A DNA stretch of 64,000 nt from Jejuia sp. UBA6058 (GTDB lineage Bacteria > Bacteroidota > Bacteroidia > Flavobacteriales > Flavobacteriaceae). The stretch is from contig DIYI01000012.1 of NCBI GenBank assembly GCA_002428965.1, forward strand, positions 781,948-845,947. Direction: 5' to 3'. Of this stretch, positions 1 to 8,031 are shown in pieces. The translations under genes were made by a program, and so were the position numbers. The number at the start of each line of letters is the position of its first letter. Position 1 is the stretch's first letter. Below the pieces are notes generated by a model. That model saw nothing but the letters and a program-made list of their open reading frames with translations. It was not told the DNA's origin and made no database searches.

Positions 1-1
1 G

Positions 2-457
2 CGTAACAGTAAGCCCAACAAGAAAAGAAAGTTTAAATTTCCAATTAATGAATGGGGTTGCGATTTACAAAGTGAACACGAGCGTTTTTTAGTAGAAAAA
101 CATTTTAAATGCCCTGTAATTCTTTTTGATTACCCTGCAAACATCAAGGCATTTTACATGCGACTGAATGAGGATGGGAAGACGGTACGCGCTATGGATA
201 TTTTATTTCCTGGTATTGGAGAAATGGTTGGTGGTTCTCAGCGTGAAGAAAGACTGGAGGTGTTAAAAGAAAAAATGGCGGCACTCGATATTTGCGAGGA
301 AGAATTGTGGTGGTATTTAGATTTACGCAAATATGGCACTGCTGTTCACTCAGGTTTTGGCCTTGGTTTCGAACGCTTGGTTATGTTTGTAACTGGTATG
401 TCAAATATAAGAGATGTAATTCCTTATCCAAGAACTCCACAAAATGCAGAGTTTTAA
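2..457 (+). CDS. asnS: Asparaginyl-tRNA synthetase, C-terminal part
   Basis: The open frame runs in from the left edge without a start, so only the last ~151 residues are present. They carry class II synthetase motifs: a loop with FPGIGEMVGGSQREER and, near the end, motif 3 as GFGLGFERLVMFVTG followed by NIRDVIPYPRTP, which is typical of bacterial AsnRS. The enzyme charges tRNA-Asn in the cytoplasm. An ATG at 158 is internal and is not the start. The gene lies 100 bases upstream of rpoN on the same strand. The family call is firm; only the missing N-terminus limits it. Confidence 0.95.
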   Translation, partial: RNSKPNKKRKFKFPINEWGCDLQSEHERFLVEKHFKCPVILFDYPANIKAFYMRLNEDGKTVRAMDILFPGIGEMVGGSQREERLEVLKEKMAALDICEEELWWYLDLRKYGTAVHSGFGLGFERLVMFVTGMSNIRDVIPYPRTPQNAEF

Positions 458-557
458 ATCAACTTTGGCACAACTTTTTCATAGTAAGGTTTAACTAGTA
501 GAATTTTTATACTTTTATTTTCGTTAATTTAGAAGTAGCGTTAAACCAAATCAAAAT

Positions 558-2018
558 ATGCTCAAGCAACAATTACAGTTTAAATTATCGCAAAAGTTAT
601 CACCGCAGCAAATTCAATTAATGAAATTGATTCAGTTGCCTACTCAGGCTTTTGAGCAACGCGTAAAACAAGAATTAGAGGAAAACCCAGCTTTAGATAG
701 TGGTAAAGAGCAAAAAGAATCCGATTTTGACAGTGATTTAGATAATTCTTCTGATGATTTTGGTGATAGCGAGACCATAAATGCCGAAGACATAAATGTA
801 GATGAATATTTGAGTGATGATGAAATTCCCGATTATCGCACTCAGGCTAATAATTACAGTAGTGATGACGATGAAAAATCCATCCCATATGCCGCTGGGA
901 CTTCATTTACGCAGCACTTAAAGAATCAATTAAACACTTACAGGTTAAATGATGAAGAAAGGGATATCGCGGAATTTCTGGTAGGTAGCGTAGATGAAAG
1001 CGGTTATATAAGGCGCGAGCTTTCAGATATTATGGACGATTTGGCGTTCACACAAAATGTATATACTACTGAAGATAAAATTGAAAGTATTTTAAAAGTA
1101 GTGCATCAATTGGATCCTGCAGGAGTTGGCGCAAGAAATCTTCAAGAGTGTTTAAGCATTCAACTACATAGAAAAGAAAAAACTGCAGATATAGATTTAG
1201 CGATAGCAATTATAGACGGAGCTTTTGATGCTTTTACTAAGAAGCATTACAAAAAACTACTTCAAAAATTTGATATTTCTGAAATTCAACTGAAAGATGC
1301 CATAAGCGAAATTGAGCATTTAAACCCAAAACCTGGTGGATCGTATTCCGGAAATAACCGTATTGTAGAACATGTAGTTCCAGACTTTGCTATTAAAATT
1401 GTTGATGGTGAATTGGAGTTAACCTTAAATGGGAGAAACGCTCCTGAGCTTCATGTATCACGTGAATATAATAACATGCTTAAAGGGTACAAAGACGCTA
1501 AAGAGAAAAGCAAATCTCAAAAAGACGCTGTGCTTTTCATAAAGCAGAAGCTAGATGCTGCAAAATGGTTTATTGAAGCTATTAAACAACGTCAGCAAAC
1601 ATTATTTGTTACTATGAGTGCTATAATGCATTATCAAAAAGATTATTTTTTAACAGGAGATGAGCGGCAGTTAAAACCAATGATTCTTAAAGATGTGGCA
1701 GACGAAATTGATATGGATGTTTCCACAGTGTCTAGGGTGGCCAATAGTAAATATGTTGACACACCTTATGGCACTAAACTGATAAAAGAATTCTTTTCTG
1801 AATCTATGAAAAACGATCAAGGAGAAGATGTTTCTACTAGAGAAATCAAAAAAATACTTGAAATAGTTATTGAAGAAGAAAACAAAAAGAAACCTTTGAC
1901 AGATGAGGCTCTTGCTAAAATTTTAAAAGAAAAAGGATATCCTATAGCGAGACGTACGGTGGCAAAATATCGTGAACAACTTGATATTCCAGTAGCACGA
2001 CTTAGAAAGAAGATATAA
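558..2018 (+). CDS. rpoN: RNA polymerase sigma-54 factor
   Basis: The 486-residue length is normal for the family. Region I is the glutamine- and leucine-rich N-terminus (LKQQLQFKLSQKLSPQQIQL). Region II, about residues 45-110, is strongly acidic. The core-binding domain follows. The C-terminus carries the HTH (DVSTVSRVANSKYV) and the RpoN box ARRTVAKYREQ. It directs RNA polymerase to -24/-12 promoters and needs an AAA activator; no such activator lies in this window. The stop overlaps the start of the next gene (TAATG), so the two are translationally coupled. Confidence 0.97.
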   Translation: MLKQQLQFKLSQKLSPQQIQLMKLIQLPTQAFEQRVKQELEENPALDSGKEQKESDFDSDLDNSSDDFGDSETINAEDINVDEYLSDDEIPDYRTQANNYSSDDDEKSIPYAAGTSFTQHLKNQLNTYRLNDEERDIAEFLVGSVDESGYIRRELSDIMDDLAFTQNVYTTEDKIESILKVVHQLDPAGVGARNLQECLSIQLHRKEKTADIDLAIAIIDGAFDAFTKKHYKKLLQKFDISEIQLKDAISEIEHLNPKPGGSYSGNNRIVEHVVPDFAIKIVDGELELTLNGRNAPELHVSREYNNMLKGYKDAKEKSKSQKDAVLFIKQKLDAAKWFIEAIKQRQQTLFVTMSAIMHYQKDYFLTGDERQLKPMILKDVADEIDMDVSTVSRVANSKYVDTPYGTKLIKEFFSESMKNDQGEDVSTREIKKILEIVIEEENKKKPLTDEALAKILKEKGYPIARRTVAKYREQLDIPVARLRKKI

Positions 2019-2623
2019 TGCATCATATCTTAAAAAGTATTTCAGCCATTTTTCATCCTTTGGTAATGCCTATAGCAGGGGTAATTTTTTACTTTGCAAA
2101 AACGCCTAGGTTCATTGATCGAGAAGTGATTTGGGCTAAATTGGTATCCTTATCAATTTTAACAATTATTCTGCCTATTCTATTGTATTTTCTTTTAAAA
2201 ACCTTGGGAAAGGTAGAATCAATATATTTAAGAAACACGAAGGAACGCATTATACCATTATTCTTGAATGCCATTGTAATCATTATGGTAACGCAAAAAA
2301 TCCTTCGCCCAGACCCTTATATTGAACTGTATTATTTTTTTGTTGGCATTTTAATTTCAACAATAGCCTGTTTAATACTAGTAATTTTTAAGTTCAAGGC
2401 TAGCATACACATGATTGCCATATCTGGTTTATTCATGTTTTTTATTGCGCTAAGTATACACTTTAGTATTAATATTAATGGCACGTTGGCTATAATGTGT
2501 ATAATAACTGGCGCAGTGGCTACTTCAAGATTACATTTAAAGGCGCACACCTATCCAGAATTAATTATGGGTATGTTTGTGGGGTTGTTTCCGCAATTGG
2601 TTTTGGTTACCAAATGGCTTTAA
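2018..2623 (+). CDS. Integral membrane protein coupled to rpoN (PAP2-like, catalytic motif not seen)
   Basis: A 201-residue protein with about six hydrophobic segments. The C-terminal stretch ATSRLHLKAHTYPELIMGMFVG resembles the last helices of the PAP2 phosphatase fold, but the KX6RP, PSGH and SRX5HX3D catalytic motifs of active enzymes are not evident. I infer a PAP2-related membrane protein without the known active site. Its ATG overlaps the rpoN stop, so it is probably co-expressed with the sigma factor. It converges with the next gene, and the two stop regions overlap by 4 bases. Function unknown. Confidence 0.7.
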   Translation: MHHILKSISAIFHPLVMPIAGVIFYFAKTPRFIDREVIWAKLVSLSILTIILPILLYFLLKTLGKVESIYLRNTKERIIPLFLNAIVIIMVTQKILRPDPYIELYYFFVGILISTIACLILVIFKFKASIHMIAISGLFMFFIALSIHFSININGTLAIMCIITGAVATSRLHLKAHTYPELIMGMFVGLFPQLVLVTKWL

Positions 2624-3312
2624 AGTATATAGAACATTAAGCCTATTTTAATAGCATTAATTTCTAGCACACTACCATCTAACATTACGGTGTCTTTAAA
2701 AATAGAATTTAAACCATAATAGGTATAAATGTTCCATGTATTATAACCTAAGCTTAAAGTGATACCGTACTGTATTTTATTAAAATCGGGGTTGTTATTG
2801 TACTTTAGCTCTCCTAAATCACCAATAAATTTACTTCTATTTGCAAAGGCGTAGCCAAATTTAGCACCTAAATAAACACGCCAAAAATTATAACTTTCTA
2901 CTGTAGAACTTCGCCATCTGAATTCAATAGGTACTTCGACAACATGTTCTGAAAATTTATTTTTAGAGAAACTTGTTTCACCATCAATGATACTGTAATT
3001 AAAATCACCTGTAACATCCTTCTGGATTAGAATATTTTGAATATAAGAGTTAGTGGAATACCCTAAACCTATACCAATAGATGTGTTTCTTTTTTTATTA
3101 ATAGGCATATCTTTAATGAAGCCTAAGTGAAATCCTAAAGAAAAGCTTGTTTGACTAAGAGCTTCTGGTTGGTTTCCCAATAAATTATATGTGGTGCCAA
3201 TATAGAACTGATCTTCTTTATATAGAGAATCTGATACTTTACTTGTAATTTCTTGGGCAGAACATATAGCTGTAAAAAAAACAGAAACAAGAAGTATTAA
3301 AAACGGTTTCAT
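2620..3312 (-). CDS. Outer membrane beta-barrel protein
   Basis: A 230-residue protein with a clear signal peptide (MKPFLILLVSVFFTAICSAQ) followed by alternating hydrophobic/polar strands (FYIGTTYNL, TSFSLGFHLGF, SIGIGLGYST, IQYGITLSLGYNTW) and an end in FYIL. The pattern fits a small outer-membrane barrel of the broad PorT/OmpW-like kind in Bacteroidota. I do not claim it is PorT itself, because no type IX secretion partner is adjacent. It converges on the rpoN-coupled membrane protein. Confidence 0.75.
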   Translation of the reverse strand: MKPFLILLVSVFFTAICSAQEITSKVSDSLYKEDQFYIGTTYNLLGNQPEALSQTSFSLGFHLGFIKDMPINKKRNTSIGIGLGYSTNSYIQNILIQKDVTGDFNYSIIDGETSFSKNKFSEHVVEVPIEFRWRSSTVESYNFWRVYLGAKFGYAFANRSKFIGDLGELKYNNNPDFNKIQYGITLSLGYNTWNIYTYYGLNSIFKDTVMLDGSVLEINAIKIGLMFYIL

Positions 3313-3442
3313 TTATAGACAAAAAAATAGAAAATAAATATACTATTTCGAAATATACTTTTAATGGTATTCCAGATTAAAAATAGTAAGATTAATCTTT
3401 TGATAATTTTTATGCTGTAGGGCGCTTTTATATATTTATTGA

Positions 3443-3988
3443 GTGTTTAAAAGTGATCTTATAATTAAAGAACCTAAAAAGCCTATTATCAATAAGGTTA
3501 TAGTTGCTCTTTTGTATACCTGTCTGTTTGGATATACTATATATTTATTTGCCTATAGAGATTTTTGGTATCATCCGAAGAGAGTTACAATAATAGTTTA
3601 TCTAGTAATATTGCTATTAATATTATTCTTTTCGTCATTTATGTCGATTGCTTCACATCATATTCATTTAAATTTTACAGAACTAAAAATTCAACATCAA
3701 TATCATGTTGGCGTTTTTAGATATAAAGAAGTATGGCAAGATATTGTTAACCCAAAATATATTTCTGTATTTAATGAAAACGATTATTATATGGTAAATC
3801 TGTGGTACGATAATTTAGGCATACTTAATTTGATGCTATTAGAGGATGCAAATAAGGCAATAGAAAACGGCCTTCTAATTGCTGATAAATTAGACATTGA
3901 TCTATTAGATGCCAGAAAAAGAGGTTATCACAAATGGGTTGATAAAAAAACTTCGAAAGAAACAGGGGAAATTAAATACGCAAATTAA
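3443..3988 (+). CDS. Hypothetical protein with two N-terminal membrane helices
   Basis: A 181-residue protein starting at GTG. Two hydrophobic helices (about residues 20-40 and 47-68) form a hairpin, followed by a soluble domain rich in aromatic residues that looks PH-like (LKIQHQYHVGVFRYKEVWQDI). I do not recognise a named family. Its end overlaps by 4 bases with the convergent gene. The GTG start is the first in frame and gives a polar N-terminus before the first helix. Confidence 0.65.
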   Translation: MFKSDLIIKEPKKPIINKVIVALLYTCLFGYTIYLFAYRDFWYHPKRVTIIVYLVILLLILFFSSFMSIASHHIHLNFTELKIQHQYHVGVFRYKEVWQDIVNPKYISVFNENDYYMVNLWYDNLGILNLMLLEDANKAIENGLLIADKLDIDLLDARKRGYHKWVDKKTSKETGEIKYAN

Positions 3989-4428
3989 AATAGCTTACCT
4001 TTTTCCAAAATTTTTAGTCCAGTACGTTTATAAAACACCTTCTTGCCATTGGCGCAGAGAGTATAACTTGCGTTAGATTTTTTTTCGTAAACAGATAAAA
4101 GGACCACATCGTTTACGTCACAACCATAATCTTTAGCTACTTTTTGTTTTACATGTGCCATGGTTGCACGTCCTTTTTTAAGTTGCGCTTGTATTTTAGA
4201 ATTTAGTTTAGGCTCTTCAAAACCCAAGGGAAGATTACATCCATTTGTAGTGGGTTCTTCTAAAGTAGCTATTTTAGTATCAACTGGTTTTTCTAAATCA
4301 ATATATTCCCATGTAAAATCTGACTTGAGTAATACACGTCTGCCATCTTCGGTTTTAACAATATGATTGTCTTGAGCAAAACCAAACGATACAACAAATA
4401 AACACAGAACAATGGAAAAAATTTTCAT
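3985..4428 (-). CDS. DUF3157-family secreted protein
   Basis: A 147-residue protein with a signal peptide (MKIFSIVLCLFVVSFGFAQ). The motif VKTEDGRRVLLKSDFTWEYI is the signature I associate with DUF3157, a flavobacterial envelope family of unknown role. The C-terminal half contains paired cysteines (GCNLP, YGCDVND, TLCANGK) and basic residues. No enzymatic motif is seen. It probably forms its own transcription unit. Confidence 0.7.
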   Translation of the reverse strand: MKIFSIVLCLFVVSFGFAQDNHIVKTEDGRRVLLKSDFTWEYIDLEKPVDTKIATLEEPTTNGCNLPLGFEEPKLNSKIQAQLKKGRATMAHVKQKVAKDYGCDVNDVVLLSVYEKKSNASYTLCANGKKVFYKRTGLKILEKGKLF

Positions 4429-4465
4429 AACGGACTTTTAAAAAATGAATATCAAAAATACAATT

Positions 4466-4672
4466 TTAATCTTCAACATACTCCAAAATATCTGCGGGTT
4501 GACAACCTAGAGCTTCACAAATAGCTTCTAGAGTGGAGAAGCGAATTGCTTTAGCTTTTCCCGACTTTAGAATAGAGAGGTTGGCTGTAGTTATGCCTAT
4601 AATTTCTGCCAATTCCTTACTCTTCATTTTGCGTTTGGCAAGCATTACATCTAAATTTACAAGTATTGGCAT
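4466..4672 (-). CDS. Small Cro/CI-type HTH regulator (YozG-like)
   Basis: A 68-residue protein that is almost entirely one helix-turn-helix domain (KELAEIIGITTANLSILKSGK, then FSTLEAICEALGCQPADIL). It resembles the YozG family, often found beside DUF2975 membrane proteins. It is the third gene of a minus-strand operon, starting 4 bases after the stop of the second DUF2975 gene. I infer that it senses or represses together with them, possibly acting at the inverted repeat upstream of the operon. Confidence 0.85.
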   Translation of the reverse strand: MPILVNLDVMLAKRKMKSKELAEIIGITTANLSILKSGKAKAIRFSTLEAICEALGCQPADILEYVED

Positions 4673-4675
4673 GGG

Positions 4676-5203
4676 CTAAATGGTTAAGTCGTTTTCTTCC
4701 TGAACAAACTTTCCTTTTTTTAGAATATCTAAATACAAATAGATTAAAAAGGCTACTACTAGATGTGCTAAAATGATATAACACTCTTCTTTAATAGAAA
4801 CAGTTTTACCAAGTATAAAAAAAACAAAGCATAGAAAAATGATGTAAATTAATGGCAGGATATTTAGCTTTAAGAAAAATCGTAATCGTTTTAAAGACCT
4901 TGTTTCAAACATCTTTTTTTGTAAAAATATATTGAGAAATTCTTTAAATGCATAAAAGTAGATGGTGTAGTAAGCCATTCCAATCCACATGAAAATAATA
5001 GCATAGTTAAATGGGATGTTAATGCCCAAATTGAAAATGGGAACATGAACTTTACCGCGATTTCCAATAATCTCTATAAATGGAAAATCAATACCAAATT
5101 TGTATTCAAAAAAAGAAAGTATAGAAAATAGAAATATAAAGCTTAATACTGAGGCTATCGTGTAAAATAATATCAAAGATGTGAAATATGCTAACTTTTT
5201 CAT
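4676..5203 (-). CDS. DUF2975 membrane protein (second copy)
   Basis: A 175-residue protein with four predicted membrane helices: LAYFTSLILFYTIASVLSFIF, one around residues 65-88, one around 115-135 and one around 145-162. It ends in EENDLTI, nearly the same tail as its upstream paralogue, which suggests a tandem duplication. DUF2975 proteins are commonly paired with small HTH regulators, as here. The role is unproven; membrane sensing or control of the regulator is an inference from the pairing. Confidence 0.75.
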   Translation of the reverse strand: MKKLAYFTSLILFYTIASVLSFIFLFSILSFFEYKFGIDFPFIEIIGNRGKVHVPIFNLGINIPFNYAIIFMWIGMAYYTIYFYAFKEFLNIFLQKKMFETRSLKRLRFFLKLNILPLIYIIFLCFVFFILGKTVSIKEECYIILAHLVVAFLIYLYLDILKKGKFVQEENDLTI

Positions 5204-5216
5204 TTTGGAGCTGTTT

Positions 5217-5744
5217 TTAAATCGTTAAATCATTTTCCTGTTTTGTTGCTCTAGCCTTTCCAAAAGCTTCACTTAAAAAGAGAAAGAATAACCCTAAAAT
5301 TAAAGATAAAAATAGTGTGTTGTCTATACCTAAACTTAGGTCTTGTAAGACTATCAATTTCATAACTAATTTATATACCCATTGACCGACACCAAATATT
5401 AAAAAGCATTGACCAATTTTCTTAAAATTGCTTACTACCAAATCTGAAAAATAGTTTCCACTTGATAGATCAGTTAAAGACTTTTTAAACAAAAAGATAC
5501 CATTTAAAAGCGGAAACAATATGGCAACTCCTATTACAATGATTGCTATGAATTGCCCCAAATGCATATTAGAAACGTCCATATTCATATCCATAAATTT
5601 TAATTCTAAAGGTTCGTCTAAACTAATGTTATCCTTTTTACGACTAAAAATAATAGGAAATCCAACCATTAAAAATAATAGCCCAAATACACCAAAGTAA
5701 AAATAAAATGCTACTAGTTTTTTGAGAAGAGATATGTTTTTCAT
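5217..5744 (-). CDS. DUF2975 membrane protein (first copy)
   Basis: I start the protein at the ATG giving MKNISLLKKLVAFYFYFG (175 residues). An upstream TTG at 5774 lies before the predicted transcript start. Four hydrophobic helices are visible. The C-terminus KQENDLTI matches that of the next gene, so the two are likely paralogues. It heads a three-gene operon (DUF2975, DUF2975, HTH) with 13-base and 3-base gaps. Confidence 0.75.
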   Translation of the reverse strand: MKNISLLKKLVAFYFYFGVFGLLFLMVGFPIIFSRKKDNISLDEPLELKFMDMNMDVSNMHLGQFIAIIVIGVAILFPLLNGIFLFKKSLTDLSSGNYFSDLVVSNFKKIGQCFLIFGVGQWVYKLVMKLIVLQDLSLGIDNTLFLSLILGLFFLFLSEAFGKARATKQENDLTI

Positions 5745-5764
5745 AATCCAAAAATTATTGTTTA

Positions 5765-5803
5765 ACGATAACAAAATTAAATAAAATTATTGAAAAACAA
5801 TAA
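5765..5803 (-). promoter_or_regulatory. Promoter and candidate operator of the DUF2975/HTH operon
   Basis: On the minus strand TAATTTTG (5779-5772) fits the -7 box TAnnTTTG. TTG lies 18 bases upstream, at the end of TTATTG. That TTATTG forms an inverted repeat TTATTG-N5-CAATAA (5787-5803) that covers the -33 element. This is where a repressor such as the operon's own HTH protein could bind; that link is inference. Confidence 0.5.
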
Positions 5804-5847
5804 TTTATTATTAAAAAAAGATATTTTATTAGCACGAATGGTCTTTG

Positions 5848-5855
5848 TATCTTTG
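5848..5855 (+). promoter_or_regulatory. Promoter -7 box for bioF operon
   Basis: TATCTTTG matches the Bacteroidota -7 consensus TAnnTTTG and sits 27 bases before the bioF ATG. No good -33 TTG is seen at the usual spacing. No BirA-type operator is obvious. Confidence 0.45.
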
Positions 5856-5882
5856 GTTAACTTTTATGTGTAGAGCTAAAAT

Positions 5883-7016
5883 ATGCTTCCGAAGAAACTG
5901 CAAAACAAAATAGAAAGTCGTAAAAAAAACAATGCTCTAAGAAGCTTAAAACCACAAAGTGCATTAATAGATTTTTCATCAAATGATTATTTGGGGTTTT
6001 CTAAATCCAATTCAATTTTTAAAAGGGCTTCAGAGTTATTAGTTGAACATAATATAAAAGTTAATGGTGCAACAGGCTCAAGATTATTATCTGGAAATCA
6101 TAAGCTATACGATGTTTTAGAAGAAGAGCTTTGTAAATTTCATAAAAGTGAAGCTGCTATAGTTTTTAATTCTGGTTACGATGCCAATATTGGGTTTTTT
6201 TCAAGTGTGCCACAGCGTGGTGATGTTATCTTATATGACGAACTGATACACGCCTCAATTCGTGACGGCATTATCATGAGTAACGCTAAATCCTATAAGT
6301 TTAGGCATAATGACCTTTCTCATCTTGATGAGGTGCTTAACCGTATTAAGGATGATACGATTTATATAGTCACAGAATCGGTTTTCTCAATGGATGGTGA
6401 TTCTCCCAATTTGAAAAGTTTATTTGAAATTTCAAAAAAGCACAAAGCGTATTTAGTGATTGATGAGGCACATGCGGTTGGAGTTTTTGGAGAAAATGGT
6501 TGCGGTCTTGTTCAAGATTTAGAGTTAGAAGGTGGAGTTTTTGCAAGAATTATAACCTTCGGTAAAGCTTTAGGTTGTCATGGTGCCACCATTTTAGGAA
6601 GTAAAGACTTAAAGCAATATTTAATCAATTTTTGTAGAAGTTTTATATACACTACAGCCTTACCACCTCATAGTATCGCTACGATAAAAGCTTCATATGA
6701 TGAATTAAGTACGCCTGAAAATCAGTTGAAACTCAATGAAAATGTCAACCTTTTCAAAAGTGTGATAAAGAAGTATAATTTGGATACAATATTTATAGAT
6801 AGTAGTTCTGCAATTCAATGTTGTGTTATTTCTGGAAATGATAAAGTGAAGGCTATATCAAACGCATTGCAAAGACAAGGCTTTGATATAAAACCTATTT
6901 TGTCTCCAACAGTGCCAGAAGGCGAAGAACGTTTGCGTTTTTGTTTGCATTCCTATAATTCAGAAGAAGAGATATCCTCTGTTATCAAAGCGCTTAGTAT
7001 AATTATTAATGGATGA
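5883..7016 (+). CDS. bioF: 8-amino-7-oxononanoate synthase
   Basis: A 377-residue PLP enzyme of the alpha-oxoamine synthase family. It condenses pimeloyl-ACP or pimeloyl-CoA with alanine in biotin synthesis. Seen motifs: FSSNDYLGFS near the N-terminus, GATGSRLLSGNH, VIDEAHAVGVFG and the PLP-lysine region TFGKALGCHGA. The ATG at 5883 gives a normal start. Its stop overlaps the next start (ATGA). This is the first gene of a tightly coupled bioF-DUF2007-bioD-bioA operon. Confidence 0.93.
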   Translation: MLPKKLQNKIESRKKNNALRSLKPQSALIDFSSNDYLGFSKSNSIFKRASELLVEHNIKVNGATGSRLLSGNHKLYDVLEEELCKFHKSEAAIVFNSGYDANIGFFSSVPQRGDVILYDELIHASIRDGIIMSNAKSYKFRHNDLSHLDEVLNRIKDDTIYIVTESVFSMDGDSPNLKSLFEISKKHKAYLVIDEAHAVGVFGENGCGLVQDLELEGGVFARIITFGKALGCHGATILGSKDLKQYLINFCRSFIYTTALPPHSIATIKASYDELSTPENQLKLNENVNLFKSVIKKYNLDTIFIDSSSAIQCCVISGNDKVKAISNALQRQGFDIKPILSPTVPEGEERLRFCLHSYNSEEEISSVIKALSIIING

Positions 7017-7426
7017 GTGATACTTTTAAAACCATAGCACGATATCAGTATTCTTCAGAAGCACAAATTATAAAGGGTCGATTAGAGTCTGAAGGTATTC
7101 AGGTATTTCTATCAGATAATTTTACGATTGATACCGATCCTTTAGTTAGCAATGCTATTGGTGGTGTAAAGTTAAAAGTACTTTCAAAAGACGCGCTGAA
7201 GGCGCAACATATTATAGAAACCATAAAGAAATATTCTGTCGATGATGAAGGCAATGTCATTAATTGTCCGAATTGTGCAAGCGAAAAAATTGAATTGTTT
7301 TCTACAATAAAAGATGCTAAATCGTTTTTTGCTTTTATTTTTGGCGTGTTATTTTCTGCACTTCCATTTTATACGAGACATAAGTATAGATGTGAAGAGT
7401 GCAATACCGAATTTGATATAAAATGA
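7013..7426 (+). CDS. DUF2007-type protein inside the biotin operon
   Basis: A 137-residue protein. Residues 1-75 match the DUF2007 'signal transducing' fold (IARYQYSSEAQIIKGRLESEGI, then GGVKLKVLSKDALKAQHII). A zinc-ribbon-like part follows (NCPNCAS ... YRCEECNTEFDI: two CxxC pairs) around a short hydrophobic stretch (FFAFIFGVLFSALPF). It overlaps bioF and bioD by 4 bases each (ATGA), so it is translated with them. No biotin role is known to me; the placement suggests but does not prove one. Confidence 0.8.
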   Translation: MSDTFKTIARYQYSSEAQIIKGRLESEGIQVFLSDNFTIDTDPLVSNAIGGVKLKVLSKDALKAQHIIETIKKYSVDDEGNVINCPNCASEKIELFSTIKDAKSFFAFIFGVLFSALPFYTRHKYRCEECNTEFDIK

Positions 7427-8031
7427 AAACATATTTCGTTACAGGCATTTCAACAGAGGTAGGTAAAACTGTAGCTTCTGCTATACTTACTGAGGCTCTT
7501 GAAGCCGATTATTGGAAACCAGTACAAGCAGGCGATTTAGATAATTGTGATACTAAAAAAGTGGAGCGATTAGTGTCAAATTCTAAATCTAAATTTCACC
7601 CTAACGCCTATGCTTTAAACACGCCAATGAGTCCGCATGCGTCCGCTGAAATAGATGGTGTTACGATAGAATTAAATGAAATAGAAGCTCCAAAAACCAA
7701 AAATAATTTGGTAATTGAGGGAGCCGGGGGTTTATTGGTGCCCTTAAATGAAACTAATACAATTCTTGATTTAATTAAATCAGATTATAAGGTAATTGTT
7801 GTATCAAGACATTACTTAGGGAGTATTAACCATACACTTTTAACCTTAAACCTATTGAAGGAGAAAGGGTGTGACGTTAGCCTAATTTTCAGTGGTGATG
7901 AGCATCCTACTACTGAAAGTATAATTAAAAAAATGACTAGGGTTAAAGTTGCTGGAAGAATAAGTGAGGAGCCTTATTTTGATAAAAATGTGATAAAGGA
8001 ATATGCAGAATTGTTTAAGGGTAAGCTATGA
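7423..8031 (+). CDS. bioD: Dethiobiotin synthase
   Basis: A 202-residue ATP-dependent enzyme closing the ureido ring of dethiobiotin. The N-terminal P-loop is GISTEVGKTVASA; KPVQAGD and EGAGGLLVPL follow, both typical of BioD. The start overlaps the DUF2007 gene and the stop overlaps bioA, each by 4 bases. Length is near the usual ~220 residues. Confidence 0.93.
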   Translation: MKTYFVTGISTEVGKTVASAILTEALEADYWKPVQAGDLDNCDTKKVERLVSNSKSKFHPNAYALNTPMSPHASAEIDGVTIELNEIEAPKTKNNLVIEGAGGLLVPLNETNTILDLIKSDYKVIVVSRHYLGSINHTLLTLNLLKEKGCDVSLIFSGDEHPTTESIIKKMTRVKVAGRISEEPYFDKNVIKEYAELFKGKL

